Source of the DNA: Hymenopellis radicata
Taxonomy: Eukaryota; Basidiomycota; Agaricomycetes; Agaricales; Physalacriaceae
Direction of reading: 5' to 3'
NCBI GenBank assembly: GCA_015501595.1
Contig: JADNRX010000022.1
Coordinates: forward strand, 62,001 to 126,000
Length of the DNA stretch: 64,000 bases
Position 1 is the stretch's first letter; the number at the start of each line of letters is the position of its first letter. Both the position numbers and the translations under genes were made by a program. The notes beneath the pieces were generated by a model that did not search any database, was not told where the DNA came from, and saw only the letters and a program-made list of their open reading frames with translations. Below, one piece after another: positions 35,741-49,292 of the stretch.

Positions 35741-37049
35741 ATGGTCCTTCCTCCCGAACTATTTGACGCCGTCGTAGACGAACTGGGCGATGACCGTCTG
35801 GCGCTGAAGAGCTGCTCTCTCGTAGCCCAGAATCTCCGTGCTCGCTCACAGGCGCACCTATTCCGCGACATCTCCCTCGAGAACGCGAGCTGGTGCGAGA
35901 AGTTTTACCAGACGGCCACTGCCTCGCGGTCCATTCCCTACGTGGTGCGGTCCCTGCGCCTTGTAACGTTCCCCGGCCAATGGGCCAAGGACGAGCCCAC
36001 GCTCCCCCTTCTATTACAGCAGATGGTCAACCTGCAGCACATCCAGATGTTCTTCGTCGAATGGGAATCCTCGGCGGCGCTCGAAGTGGCTCTGCGGTCC
36101 CTGGACAACCTAACAGCGGCCACGCTCACGAACGTCTACTTTTCCAACAGTCTCGAGTTCTACACGATGCTTCGGTACTGGCAGAATCTCAGGCACTTGA
36201 CGCTGCGGGGCCTCTTCTTCAAGGGCATCCCCTCCGCGTCTATAGATGCCGAGGCATTCACCGGAAAACCGACGTATCTTGAAACCCTCCGCGTCTTGAG
36301 TACGCAGTATTCGGACGATGCGTCTCGTGATACGCTCAACTCCTTTTTGCACCCCGCGTCGCCGATATCGTTGAGTGAGCTCAAGGAATTCCAGATTGCG
36401 CCATTCCAGAAGGATGATATGGAGATCGTGCGCGCTATCCTCGCGACGAGCCTCTATTCTCTTCGTAACCTTAGCATCGATGCGTTCGTCCAAGCACACG
36501 TCGTCGGTACGCTCAACCGCTCGTCCCCCTACTTTTAACAACTCACAATTTTGACTTTTGCAGACGAAATCGCCGCGACATGCGAACCACTCCAGATACA
36601 CAACCTGCCGTCCCTCACACTCGAGTTCTCCGACAAAGTCGCGTTCGAGACGCAGCTCGAGTGGTGGACCCGCGCCTTCAGTCTCCGCGCCAAATTCTAC
36701 CGCATGCAGCACGTCCATCTGATCATCCGGCTGGACGAAACCGCCACTATCGCCTCGCCGGCGTTCACGAGCGCTGCCCGGTGGAAGGCGCTGGATGTGG
36801 CGCTCACGCGCAAGGAGATGCACGTCATGCGGGAGCTGGAGATCACCTTTGACGTGGGGCCCGCGGCAGACAAAGCGGCGTTGACGCATGATTTGAATGC
36901 GTTTTTTGAGGGGGCGTGTAAGCAGCTTGTCAAGGAACAGCGGCTAAGGTTCAAAATCAGAGGTACGCACTCTTCCTCTTGTTGCGTGAAACTTGTGCTT
37001 ATGTTCTGCACTAGATATCTTCCAAAGATTGCTCTCCAAATGCACTTAG
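35741..37049 (+). CDS. F-box-like protein
   Basis: Starts MVLPPELFDAVVDELGDDRL, a short N-terminal F-box (residues ~2-35) with LALKSCSLVAQNLRARSQAH. Intron 1 lies near 36508-36564 and joins to DEIAATCEPLQIHNLPSLTL; intron 2 (36962-37014) leads to a tiny last exon DIFQRLLSKCT with TAG at 37047-37049. About 400 residues with irregular leucine-rich repeats. The frame is intact. Substrate unknown. Confidence 0.75.
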
Positions 37050-37175
37050 GACCATGTTGTTGTTGTGCTTTGATACCCTATAGCCTATATCCTAATAGTC
37101 TTTGTGTTACCTACGAGATGTTCATATGATACCTTATTCACCATTCCAACCCGTACCCGGCAGTCCGTCGAATAA

Positions 37176-38947
37176 TCACAGGTCCCGTAAAACCCGCTCC
37201 ACGACTTTTTCATTGGCGGCAAATATACCCTTCTTGAAGTCTTGGAAGCCCTGCTTGCTTCTGTACCATCCATCCCGCATCATGCGGTCTACATGATCTC
37301 GCACTCGGGGATTATAAGGCGCCTGGGAGGAGGCCCAAAAGCTCTCTGGGGAGCCACTCCGTAGCGCGTGTACCGCTGCGATCTCTCCCATCGCAGCTGG
37401 CCGATGAACGGTGACACGGGAGTCGTCCGCGTAGGTGTACGATGCCTTCATCCGATTTGTGACCAGAATGGGTACCTGCACAGATATGTCAGAGAGAGAG
37501 AGAGAGCTCAGACAAGACAGCACCATACGTTAGACTCAAGACATGTAGCGAACGTCGAGCTTGCCTGCGAGACGTAATACCCTGACGAACTAAAAGCCGG
37601 AACACACAGATCCATCTTGCTCATCAATGCATAGAAATCTGTGGCACGATGAGACGTCAATTTCTGAACCAGAGGCAGGCATACCAGGGTACGTCAGTTG
37701 GACATGTTTACTGACGACGTTGCTCAATTCTTCTGGAATATTAATGTAGCCAGAGCCGACTAGATAAAGATGAAATGGCGTTCCAGGCAAGGTAGGGTCG
37801 ACTTCATATGACACTTGACTGCTTTCTGTTCTCCTATAACCCCACGATGAGGGATTCTCTGAAAGGCTTCAAATTTACAGAAAAGAGATTTACGCACAAA
37901 CTCACCAGCGAGAGATTGGATTAGTTCGGAGAATATCTGTTGGTATCTTCGACGGTCGAGGGAGAAACTGCCTTGGATTACGACGTTCGAGAGCATGCCA
38001 GTAGTAGGACGCTCTGGCAAACCCGGCAGATCAAGTATTTGAACGTGCACATCGATGGGTATGTATTCGTACCCTGCGGATTGAATCTGTATGTCGTCAC
38101 TGTCCGCTAGATCCAACACTTTGTCGTGGAATGCATCGGCCACACTAAACACGACCGGTTAACGCGACTACATTTGAGGTTGATCGATGACGGACTGTTG
38201 AGAGATTGGAAGCAGGCGGAAAGCTCCGTTGCGAACCCATTCTGTGGTAGACGGAAACCAAAGCTCATCCTGACGTTGATTCAGCAGAGACGACTGCGGA
38301 GAAAGTGTAATATCTCACGGTGATGTCGTGGACGATACAAACTAGCTTGAACTTGTGCGCCTCATCGAGTGCATGCCACGCGGCAAGCAACTCTTCATGC
38401 CCAGCTGGCCTCAAGCTATATTGGAATCAGTATCGAAGACTTGCCGGTGTATTTGTAGACGCACTCTACCTAGAATGAGGTCAGCCCGGAAAGGAGGAGC
38501 AATATGTGTGAAATTTACTTCGCATGTTCCAAGAACGACCATGTCGAAATGTTTGCCATCTACTCCATGCAGTAGATCCGGTAAGAACTGTTCGTAGCTG
38601 TGGTGGCTGCCATTGTAAACTCCAGCGGCCTCCACAGTATCTTGAAAGTCAAAGTAAAAAGGATTCGGCGCGTAAACGTGAATCGAGTTGTCCTCGAAGC
38701 GTTGTCTCCTTTGGAAGATGCGCCCTATCGTCCACGCGACGGCCATGTACACGTTGAAGTGAAATCCAAAGCTGGTAACGACAGCAATATTTTGATGGCG
38801 TAAGGGTGAGTCCAAGTCGAGCGTAAATTCACTATCTCTTCCCGAGTCATTGTCGTCCGAATGCGCGCGGTAGAGCGTGAAAAGAATCAAAGCGCTAATG
38901 AGAACTGCTGCTGTGAGATAGAGCGGCCTGGGTCTGGGGGGCGACAT
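37176..38947 (-). CDS. Type II membrane glycosyltransferase-like protein
   Basis: Starts MSPPRPRPLYLTAAVLISAL with a signal anchor (residues ~9-25), short cytosolic tail and luminal body: IAVVTSFGFHFNVYMAVAWT, a long middle part, then FYALMSKMDLCVPAFSSSGY, QASSTFATCLESNVPILVTN and VHALRSGSPESFW. The last part, choosing among names in a donor-binding-like fold, looks like fungal GT1/GT4-type domains, but no catalytic residue is certain. Introns join cleanly (for example SQ|HVADAFHDKV and TYP|DFYALMSK). One base is missing at ~38413 between SNIA and LRPAGHEELLAAWHAL. Probably Golgi resident. Confidence 0.5.
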
Positions 38948-39409
38948 TGAATACTACAGGAGTCTATTCTTGAGGGAAAGCAGGGCTTTATTGAATTCGC
39001 CCAGCCTAAACATAGCATCTTGACATTGATCGCTCCTCTTGGCTGAATCGTCGAAGATTCAATTTGGATCTTGTCCAGTGCAAATGGTGGACGGAGTCTG
39101 AGAAAGGCGCTACCTTCCCACGATGGCCTTACGCGGCCGGCCTCTCCTCAAAACCCTCCAGCTGTAAGCTGCGAAGGGCGTTAAACATGGCGATAATGAC
39201 TCGGAGTCGCTTCAACTGATCCACCTTGCTCTGGTCGCCCTTTCGGATGTCTCGGGCGCTCTCTTCGCCATACGCGCGCCGCCTGCGTCACGCGACGGCG
39301 TACCACGGTGATTAGATGCAACCCCATTACCTCGGGACTTTCTCATGCTGGCTACTATTATAAGAATGGTTCTCAGCTGACAACTAGGTCTCCCCCATTC
39401 TCGCCAACC

Positions 39410-40671
39410 ATGGCAAGCACCAGGAAATTTGGCCAGGTATCGCTCTACGATGCTCCGCGCATGCTCGCAGTCGTCGCCAGCCTTCGTGAGCACCCAACGC
39501 GCTTGACTCTGAATAATTACTTAGAAACGCAGCTCTCCTCTTGTCGTACAAACTCGTGTCGTCGTGTTGGGACAAAAACCAGAAGCACAAGACGTGGCAG
39601 CGCGTTTTGAGCGATGTTGCGACGGGCCATCTGTCTAGGATGACCACGCCGCAGGTTCAGGCTGCCGTTGGCTCGTCGCTTGACGTGTACAACGCGTTTA
39701 TCAAACAAGCGAAGCTTACTTCGAACATCGAGACCTTGGATAATGGCTTGCAGATTGCGTGGATAGGTCCTAAGCGAACAGATCGTGTAGCACTCTATCT
39801 TCACGGTTCGTCCTCGTTCTCTGAATATCCCTTTCACACTTAAAACAATCGTAGGTGGTGGATTCACTCTATTCGCACCAACATGCGGACTGCCCTTTTT
39901 GCACCACGTTCAAGAACAGGTTAATAAGAAAGGTTCCCCAGTCGGGTTCGCAGTCCTGCTCTATAGTAAGCGTCGATCCCTTGATCATTTACTTACGCCC
40001 TAAACCGCTGTGTGCCCAACAGCTCTCCACCCCGAAGCCACCTTTCCCACACCCCTTCGCGAAACGACTGCGGCCGTAGCCCATCTCATCAACTCTGGAG
40101 TCGCGCCCAAAAACCTGACCCTCATCGGCGATTCCGCCGGCGGCAACCTCATTCTCCAGCTCTTCTCCCACATGCTGCACCAACATCCAGCTGTAAACCC
40201 GTTCTCCCTTCCACCCGGGACCAAATTCGGCGGCGCGTTCCTCATGTCTCCTTGGGTGTCATTGACGGGGGAGGATCCGGGCAACTCGTTTGACGAAAAC
40301 GGTGATTCGGATGTCGTGACCGCGACGATACTGAAGGCCTGGGGTGTCGATATGATGAAGGGCATCCCGGAAGAACAGCACATGTACATGGAGGCCATCT
40401 ATGCGTCTGATGATTGGTTCAAGGGCGTTGACCAGGTGGTGGACAGCGTAATTATCTCGTTGGGGAGCTGGAGTGTGCGAGGAGCTCCATCGCCAACTTT
40501 TACGAGAACAAGTTCCACCCGCACCATGCACAGAGCGAGCTGATTCGGCAGAAGTTGGGCGTGCACGTCGACCCCTTTTATGATTTCTTCTTTGGAAAAG
40601 CTCCCAAGAATCTTGGAGAACTGACTCCCCGAATCATCGGATGGATGGCAGACGTTTACAAAACAGACTAA
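39410..40671 (+). CDS. Alpha/beta hydrolase fold-3 (HSL-like) enzyme
   Basis: Starts MASTRKFGQVSLYDAPRMLA. Joined exons give the oxyanion motif LHGGGFTLFAPTCG (HGGG), then TLHPEATFPTPLRETTAAVA, the nucleophile elbow LIGDSAGGNLILQLFSH (GDSAGG) and GAFLMSPWVSLTG; the C-terminal catalytic His is in GVHVDPFYDFFF. It hydrolyses an ester or amide of unknown identity. Splicing near 39480-39545 is unclear. A run of four G at 40462-40465 breaks the frame; five would continue LGELECARSSIANFYENK to the TAA at 40669-40671. Its last 40 bp of coding plus 3' UTR are repeated at 45335-45446. Confidence 0.85.
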
Positions 40672-40753
40672 TGTGTTTTACAAGTTGTGCAGTCGTCATG
40701 TAATAGTACAGATTGTGGTATAACAGTGTTGAAGTGATAAATACAGAGAACTT
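40632..40753. repeat. Direct repeat A: hydrolase 3' end
   Basis: Starts AATCATCGGATGGATGGCAG and runs through the hydrolase stop into the 3' UTR, ending ATACAGAGAACTT. Matches 45335-45446 except for a few substitutions and a 10 bp gap. Confidence 0.95.
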
Positions 40754-41646
40754 CATGCAGTCCGGTCCACGGAGTGTGTGAAAGACCATAATTCCCACAA
40801 GCGTGAGATGCTCAAGAATTGCTCAAGAAGGTGTGCTTGATGACGAGACTGTCGAGGCGCGACGACAAGTGGGCAACGATCTCCCAGGTCGGTCGAGGGT
40901 GCGACAAGCTCCCATAATTCAGGCTGTGAGTCTAAGTCGATGTATTCATGCAGGACCCGCACGACCCAGTGCAGGCTCGGGGTCGACAAACTCCCCAGGT
41001 CCGTCGAGGGTGCAGCAAGCTCCCCAAATACGGCCGCGAGTCGAAGAAGATTCACAGTCATGCACGAGATCGAGTACATGACCTCTGCCCAAAGGCCCTG
41101 AGTAAAGTCAAGAAGAAAAGGGTGGCAAGCACCGAGTCCAATGAGAACAGGAACAATGATGGTTGAAAATGAATAATCATAAGAGAATATTGAAACAGAT
41201 CCTGTACATAGAATAAATCTCACTAGAAGAACCAGTCGAGGGAGGAAGTCGAACAAGATGTGTACCACAATAGTCGAAATGAAGAGAGGGCTAGCGGGGA
41301 TCAATGTCGCTTCCTTGTTGGGTTTGGATGTGGAGGAGTCTGATTTGGTTGCGAAGTTCGAATGAAGGGTTGAACGCTCTTGAAGTTGAGAGTAAGCTGT
41401 GGGTGTGATTTCGTCGAGGCGTAACTGATATTCTATAAGCCTGAATGTCAATTACTGTTCTACTGTACCATACGTCATGACACATTTACTACCCTTGGTT
41501 TGAACTTGGAGTTACAACAAACGCCACTAGCGTACTTTGGGTCGATCGCCTCAAGAATGTAGGAAAGAGCGATTCGCCTGATTCCATCAGTAATGATGGT
41601 ACGAACATTACGAGTATTTCGTTCAAACCTCTATGAACCTCCAGTC
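40754..41646. other. Unassigned, with a short internal repeat
   Basis: A long minus frame (40753-41451) has no ATG at its start and contains ELAAPSTDLG/ELVAPSTDLG twice, reflecting a diverged ~115 bp DNA tandem repeat at 40886-41045. I do not call it a gene. Confidence 0.4.
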
Positions 41647-43351
41647 TTAATCGATGCCCCCGCATTCTACCTCCAGTGCAGCGCATATATTCCTCCAACG
41701 CTGACAATCCTCCGCATACAGCCAACGCGGAACCCGTGCTGTCCGCAAGCAGAAGCGACGCTGACGCGATCCCGTCGCAGATGAATCCAATGGAACACTG
41801 GCCGGCCCTCGCAGCGATATGCCATTTGATATATTTCCTGGGACGCCTGAATCAAGCTGAGACGTATTGACGTCCTGCGTGAAGTAAATTTCTTCCAGAC
41901 ACGTCATTCTGGATTCCAACATGTCGAAGATATGCGATATATCAGCTGCAAGAAGGTCATCACAAGCACACCCCCTGATATCTAGAATGCGCAGACATGG
42001 CAACCTGACGATGCCGAATCCGAGGACTTGGAAAATGTCAGACCAATGAATAGGTCGACAGGCATGCGAGCATCGTAAATTCGCAACTGCTCCACGCGAT
42101 GAGTGAGGGAGAGGAAGTTCAAAAGGTTACTGGTGTTGTCGACGTGCAGACTTTTTGTACATGTGATGTCCAGTTGGACCAAATTCTCCAATGCACCAGT
42201 GTTCAAGGTGGGGAAAAGGCAGAGATGTTCTTTGTCGGGAAAGTTCAGTTCGAGCTCGGAGATACTGGGCATCTTCAGAGTCGAGAAGAACCCTTTCGCA
42301 TAACCCGGTGCCGCAGTTGCTTTTTCGTAAATTGACAAGCGCCGAAGTTTAGGCAACGAAATGGCGCGTTCTGAGGGCGTATAGATGTCAGATAAAATGA
42401 CCTCTAGCTCCTGTACGTTGATCATTTCAGCAATATAATCCACCCATCTGTGTCGACCAAAATGTCAAAAACGCGTGTGAGCTGCGCCCATGGAAGAGGG
42501 ACAGATATGAGAGGCTCCCCAAACGGAAACCAGGTATCAGCGCCAAACTCCCGAAGGGCCGGCACTCTTGCTGGTTGGAATATGTCAAGGTCTAAATCCC
42601 ACTGAGACTCCTCATTGGGATAAAAGGCGAGCTTTCGGAGATTTGAGAAGCTATTTCCGGAAAGGCACTGTAAGGATATTCGCGGGAGATCGACACACAG
42701 AGATTCCCAGCGGGGGATGCTGACTTCGAGGGAAGGCAGAACTGGATAGTTGGTAACATCATCCATAGTACTCCCAAGGTAAACACTCATCGGAAAGCCT
42801 CTCGACCGTTCCCCGAAGAGTCCAACTTTGTAAGCGCACTGGCGACCTGTAATGTGGCCCCGCTGCTTGTCGAAATCAAGCAACAGATGTGTCCAAAGCT
42901 GCGGTAGATTTATCGCAAGGTTTCTCCAACGGCGGCAAACTCCACTTAGCTGCCAAGGTGCTGCGCGGGGATCGAGTGCGTCAAGATCTTTAGACTTGTA
43001 AGACTTCATTATGCAATGGCTAAAGATTTTGGCCAGAAGCTCATTGGGGATGGAACGCATAGGATGAAGGAGGGATTTCGCGTCTTCGAAATGCGACTGC
43101 GCATGTTGGCGTGCCGAGAGGAGATTCTCAAGCAATTCTCGTGCCTGGGCGATCTTCAAGTCAAGAGCCTCAAGAGCAGCCGGCGTGGTCTCCACAACCT
43201 CGCGAAAAGCGGAGAGCTCGACGTCAAGCGGAGGATGATTCTGACGGAGCAATTCCTCCACGTGGTCGGTGCGCGTCTTGGGGACTTCTGTAGGCTGAAG
43301 CAAAGAGACGGCGCAGTTGGTACAGTATTTCGCATTCGTAGCATCCGCCAT
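41647..43351 (-). CDS. F-box/LRR-like protein, frame broken twice
   Basis: Starts MADATNAKYCTNCAVSLLQP at 43351. A coiled coil (VELSAFREVVETTPAALEAL, AQARELLENLL) precedes the F-box IPNELLAKIFSHCIM and GVCRRWRNLAINLPQLWTHL, the common agaricomycete layout. LRR-like segments follow (LPKLRRLSIYEKA, VRLPCLRILDIRGC). Single-base shifts interrupt it near 42443-42445 (run of three C on plus; four would join VDTDGV to DYIAEMIN) and near 42055. It lies inside the segment bounded by the hydrolase-tail direct repeats. Substrate unknown. Confidence 0.65.
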
Positions 43352-45334
43352 GCCTGGAATTCAATCCGCTTTTAGTACAACGCAGCAACGTTCGAAATCG
43401 CTGTCCTTCACCTGACTGTAATAATTCGGAACCAGAGAAGGGGTAGCCTACGGACTGCTTAGATCCTTGAGAGCCGCTTCAGCAAGCCTTGAAGATGAGC
43501 AAAGACAACGTACTTAGACACCACTTGACGCGTTCCTCGAGCTGGCTGTTGTACAGCGCGTCCCGTAAAGATCGAATTTTTGTAGCGGAATTCGTCGGAC
43601 TAACCTATTACAAGGGTTAGTTGTGGGATGAGAGAGGGAATATGATTACTGACTGTCTTCGTCCAAGAGTGGAGCTCTCCTGATACTGCGATAAAATATG
43701 CTTCAACGTGATCGTTAATGAGAATGAGAGGAACGTCCACGTGCCACCAAACGCTGGCCAAATTGGGCAAACCTCTTTCGACTCAGTACCTAGTCTAATA
43801 CCATCATGATTGTGCGTGTTTTTCTTCGTTCGACATTCGAGTCACCGAGTGGTACGCCGCATGGAGGGCTGCTGCTCGACTAGTCGTTCATATTGACCGA
43901 TAGCCAGGTCGTGCTTGGCATCAGTATCACAGCGCGTTTCAGCGGCGCTTTTTTGGATCAAATTATCCCGCACTGATGTGCTCCTTCCATCCCACACGGC
44001 GCGACGGCGGCTGCCAATCGCCCAGCTCATTCATGTTTTTTCCTCCCCGCTCTGGACGCACATGCCCTTGTCATTGACCTCATCTTCATGGGATGGTACT
44101 ACGCCGTCTCAATCTGCCAAATAGCATAACGGGGCCTGCAATTCAAAAGCCCCTTTCCGGATCAACGTATTCGACGTTGTAAGAGTCGGACGGGCCGATA
44201 GACTATGAGATTGGGCTGGACGCTGGCGGGTCTCTCAGTGTGCGCAGTCCACCATCATACTCATCGCATTGACTCGCCATGACGCTTGACTACCTCTATT
44301 TTCCTGCCATCCGCCTAAAGCCTTCTCCGTATCTGGCACGTCCTTGAGAGGGCGAGTGATTCTACATCATCGGAAGCTAGACGATGCTAGCGTGATTGTC
44401 CCGCCATTCGGTTAGTATAGACAGAAGAATACCCCTGCGCCTCTAGCCTTCAACCACCATCTCCCGAAACTCGTCTCGATGCCCTGTCATGTCCATGATT
44501 CATGGATGAGGCGGGCCGGGCTATACGAAATGCTCTGGCGTTGCACCTGGTACGATGCTCTTAGGTCTTTTTTACACACGACTCACCTTGGAGTAGAGCA
44601 ATTGTACCCTGCCCTCTGTCCTCGGAGCCGGCGTTCGTTAACAAGCTGCCCCCCATCTCACGACGGTGCGAATCAATAAATATCGGTTCGGCTTGATGGT
44701 TCTTGTCGATTGGCTAACGCGTAGACGCGTCATTAACCGTCGGGAGTGTTGTTGATGTGCCAAGCGGCGTGCTAGATGGCAGTCTGGATAGCCAATGTCG
44801 ATGAACCAGTCAGGTCATGCCGAATCCACGCGATGAACCAGTCCAGTCATACCGAATCCACGAGTGTTCCGAGGGCCTTATAAACGTTCGGTTGCATTAG
44901 TCGGTGTCCTGTCGAAAGTCAAGGCGATTGATGTGAATGTATGCGTCGATGTTGTCCGTTTGCTGGATGAGACGAGTGCGTTGAGAACGAGTACGGGTCT
45001 GGTTATAGAAGGAAGTTGTCATGCGATGTCGGGACGTTCGTGATTGCTGCGAATGTATGCACCTTGACGTGCATGCGTGGCGCGGAGGCCAGCCAATGTT
45101 AAGGCGAGAAGAGTTCCCATGGCGTATGAGGCATAGTCATGCTCGTCGTCGAACAGAGGAAAGAAAATCTGAAAATATCCCAGTGCACAGAGTGCAGTCG
45201 GGATCAGGACAGATGAGCAAGAGACGAACGGTCCACGTGGCTTGCTGGCTCACTTTCTCGGAGTCTTGAAGTTTCTCCTAACTAACTTATCTAACACTTA
45301 GTCGATACTCGTTTCTCGCATCATCTAAGCTAGC
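43352..45334. other. Gene-poor stretch within the repeat-bounded segment
   Basis: Short frames only. A 32 bp unit (GATGAACCAGTC.. CCGAATCCACG) is repeated twice at 44800-44863. Confidence 0.45.
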
Positions 45335-45446
45335 AATCATCGAATGGATGGCAGACGTTTACAAAACAGACTAATGTGTTTTACAAGTTGTACAGTCCTC
45401 GTGTAATAGTACAGATTGTGGTATAACAGATAAATACAGAGAACTT
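45335..45446. repeat. Direct repeat B: second copy of hydrolase 3' end
   Basis: Partner of 40632-40753. It ends five bases before the stop codon of the convergent SIS1 gene, as expected if hydrolase and SIS1 were once immediate convergent neighbours and the 4.6 kb between the repeats arrived later. Confidence 0.95.
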
Positions 45447-45450
45447 ATGT

Positions 45451-46733
45451 CTATCCTAACACCTTCTTCAGTCCCTCTTTCTGTGCCGACGTCAACCGCT
45501 CGGGGAACACTACATTCCACTTGACAATGAGATCGCCTTTGCTCTTGACCGCTCCATCCTTTCGAATAGGCATGCCTTCGCCAGGTATAGTGGTCTCCTG
45601 CCCTGGCTTGACAATGCCCGAAGGTACCGGAACTTGCAACTTCCTCCCATCGAGCAACCCGACAACTTTCTTGCTAGGTGAACCCGTTAATGCTTCTAAG
45701 AGCGGTATCGGTACCTTGCAGATCAGGTCGTTCCCTTCTCGTGAGAAGGTGTCGTCGGGTTTCTCTTCGACGACAAAGACAAGATCCTGCGACTCCCCAC
45801 TCGGCTGCTCGTTGCCAGCGCGGGCGAACCTGATCTTGGTCCCGCTCTTCCATCCTGGATGTATGTGGATGTCTAGCACCTTGTCTTCCGTCGTGCCGTT
45901 TAATAGTCGACGTCCAACTTTGAGATGTTTGACGGTGCCCTCGTAGAGTTCCTTGAGACTAACACGGAGTGGGCGAGTGATTTCGGCGGGCGCGGATGAT
46001 GAGGACTGGCGTTGCGATTGTCGCGGCATTCCGCCTCCCATCCCGCCAGGCATCCCGCCACCCATTCCGCCAGGCATCCCGCCAAATGAAGAGAATCCGC
46101 CGTCCATCGCGTCGTCGTCATCGTCAAACCTTGAACGTCGGGGGATGCCTCCAAAGCCGAAGCCGCCGCCATTACCGAATATTTGTCTAACAATGTCAAG
46201 TTACTAGCTAGAATATAGAATGTTATAATGAGACGTACTCGAAGATCTTGTTTGGATCAGTGGGATTGAAGCCACCTCCAGCGCCGCCGAAACCTCCAGG
46301 TCCGGTGGAGAAGGAGAATGTTCGTGCGCCCCCGCCGCCGCTGCCACCTGGGAAGCCGCCGAATCCGGAGAATCCGCTAGGTCCTGCGCCTGCACCTGGA
46401 GTGGGACCACCGCCTTTAAGGCCCTCCTCGCCGAACTGGTCATACACGGCACGCTTGTTCTTGTCTGTGAGGACTTCGACTGCTTCCGATATCTGACAGA
46501 CAATTACATAGAGATCCTCAAGACGTAATGGTGCTCTTACCTCTTTAAACTTTTCGAAGCCTCTTCTGATCCGTTGTTACGGTCAGGATGCCATTTGAGA
46601 GCCTGCGGGCAAGGTGTGTCAGTAACGGTCGTCCTACCGGGACCCCACTTACCATTTTCTTGTAGGCCTTCTTGATTTCATTGTCGTCGGCGTCCTTGGA
46701 GACGCCCAATAGCTTGTAGTAATCAGAACCCAT
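45451..46733 (-). CDS. SIS1: Type II J-domain co-chaperone (SIS1/DNAJB1)
   Basis: Stimulates Hsp70 ATPase and hands over substrates. J domain: MGSDYYKLLGVSKDADDNEI, KKAYKKM|ALKWHPDRN with the HPD triad, then ISEAVEVLTDKNKRAVYDQF. A long Gly/Phe region (GPSGFSGFGGFPGGSGGGG) and a Gly/Met stretch (GGMPGGMGGGMPGGMGGGM) follow, then C-terminal domains ITRPLRVSLKELYEGTVKHL and FSREGNDLICKVPIPLLEAL, ending LTSAQKEGLKKVLG. No zinc-finger CxxCxGxG, which defines type II. Three introns. At 46551-46554 (four T on plus) one base is missing; five restores EEASKKFKE|ISEA. An essential gene in yeast, so error is likely. Confidence 0.95.
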
Positions 46734-47113
46734 AATGGTCGTGGACGATAAAGATGTTGTTCAGGCTAGTGTGGTGGTGTATTTAAGACCTCTGAGTCCG
46801 AATGCCAGCACTCCCGCGAACTGGCGACGATGTTCTAGCATCATCTAAATGACGTCACCGGTAAAAACAGCGCATTTCTTCCGCCACCTAATGCCAAGGT
46901 GGAACGCAAAGCTTGAAGTCGACGCGTTCAAGGCGCGTTGGCAGGGATGGTCGCTTAGTAATGACAAGAAAAATCGCGGTCAGCTCCAACTCAACTCAGC
47001 TCAAATGGAGATCTGGTGCGCAAGTAACAGTGAAAAATAGTAGTATTAATTCCGAATGTCCATTATTGGCTGCTATCCTACAAAACATATGTAAAAGACC
47101 TATTTCATGCGAC

Positions 47114-48492
<1,379 letters not shown>

Positions 48493-49292
48493 GATGATGA
48501 TAAGCGGTGTGAGATAGAATAGGAAAGTTGGTTGGTGTAGATATCTAGAGATGCATTCATCTTTTATATTGGCCAGAGATGTAAGACTGGCCCATCGAGA
48601 TAATCATGCGGAGTGGTGGGGCGCAAGAGAGTCAGGGAAAGCAATGCCAGTGTCCGCTGACTCGTGCGTATTAAACTCCAAGAGAAATGCGAGTCAGTTG
48701 AAAATAAGAAATAGCATCGCCAAGCATTGTCGGTTATTCTAGGAATGGTTAGGCACGCTATGGTATGAGGGAAAACAGAGTGAGCCGTCACCCGTCGCCA
48801 AGAACAACTCGCACGTGACCTTGTTGTCACGCGTACCGCAGCCCACCGCGATCGAGGTATTTCTGGAATACTGTACTATTTCGATGTAGTCTTCGCATAA
48901 CTCATAACGGAGGCCTGTGAAATGAAGAGTTAAGGCTACCATAACGCGTAACGGCCAAAATTGAGCCCCGGGTAAGGCCCAAAAAGGAAATTTTTTGAGG
49001 CGGCGGCTATTGCCGCCGCTCCCGCCTGCCCATATAAGGAAATTGGACCATGAATGAAGAGTAACATCTGTGAAGAGTATGCATAACGGGTAACGCCCCA
49101 TGAAGACTTGCATGTAATAGTACAGTAAATGTCCTCTCCTGCCACTACACAGGTCCATTTTTACCGCCAGCGCCGTTGAATGAAACGGTTATTCACATCA
49201 AGCTGAGAGTATCATATGAAGTATGTCCCGTTAAGATATATATATACGCCACGCGTCGTGAACCTGCACACGCGATCATCATCCCAGCTCAA
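48493..49292. other. Intergenic
   Basis: Promoter side of the fucose synthase gene and 3' side of the coiled-coil gene. No recognisable gene. Confidence 0.5.

Noticed and set aside
36110..36889. 259-residue minus-strand frame
   Set aside because: It is the antisense of the F-box gene at 35741-37049, with Arg-rich wording typical of a shadow frame in GC-rich coding DNA.
40753..41451. 232-residue minus frame with a repeated ELxAPSTDLG
   Set aside because: No ATG at its start, no domain, and the peptide repeat simply mirrors a DNA tandem repeat.
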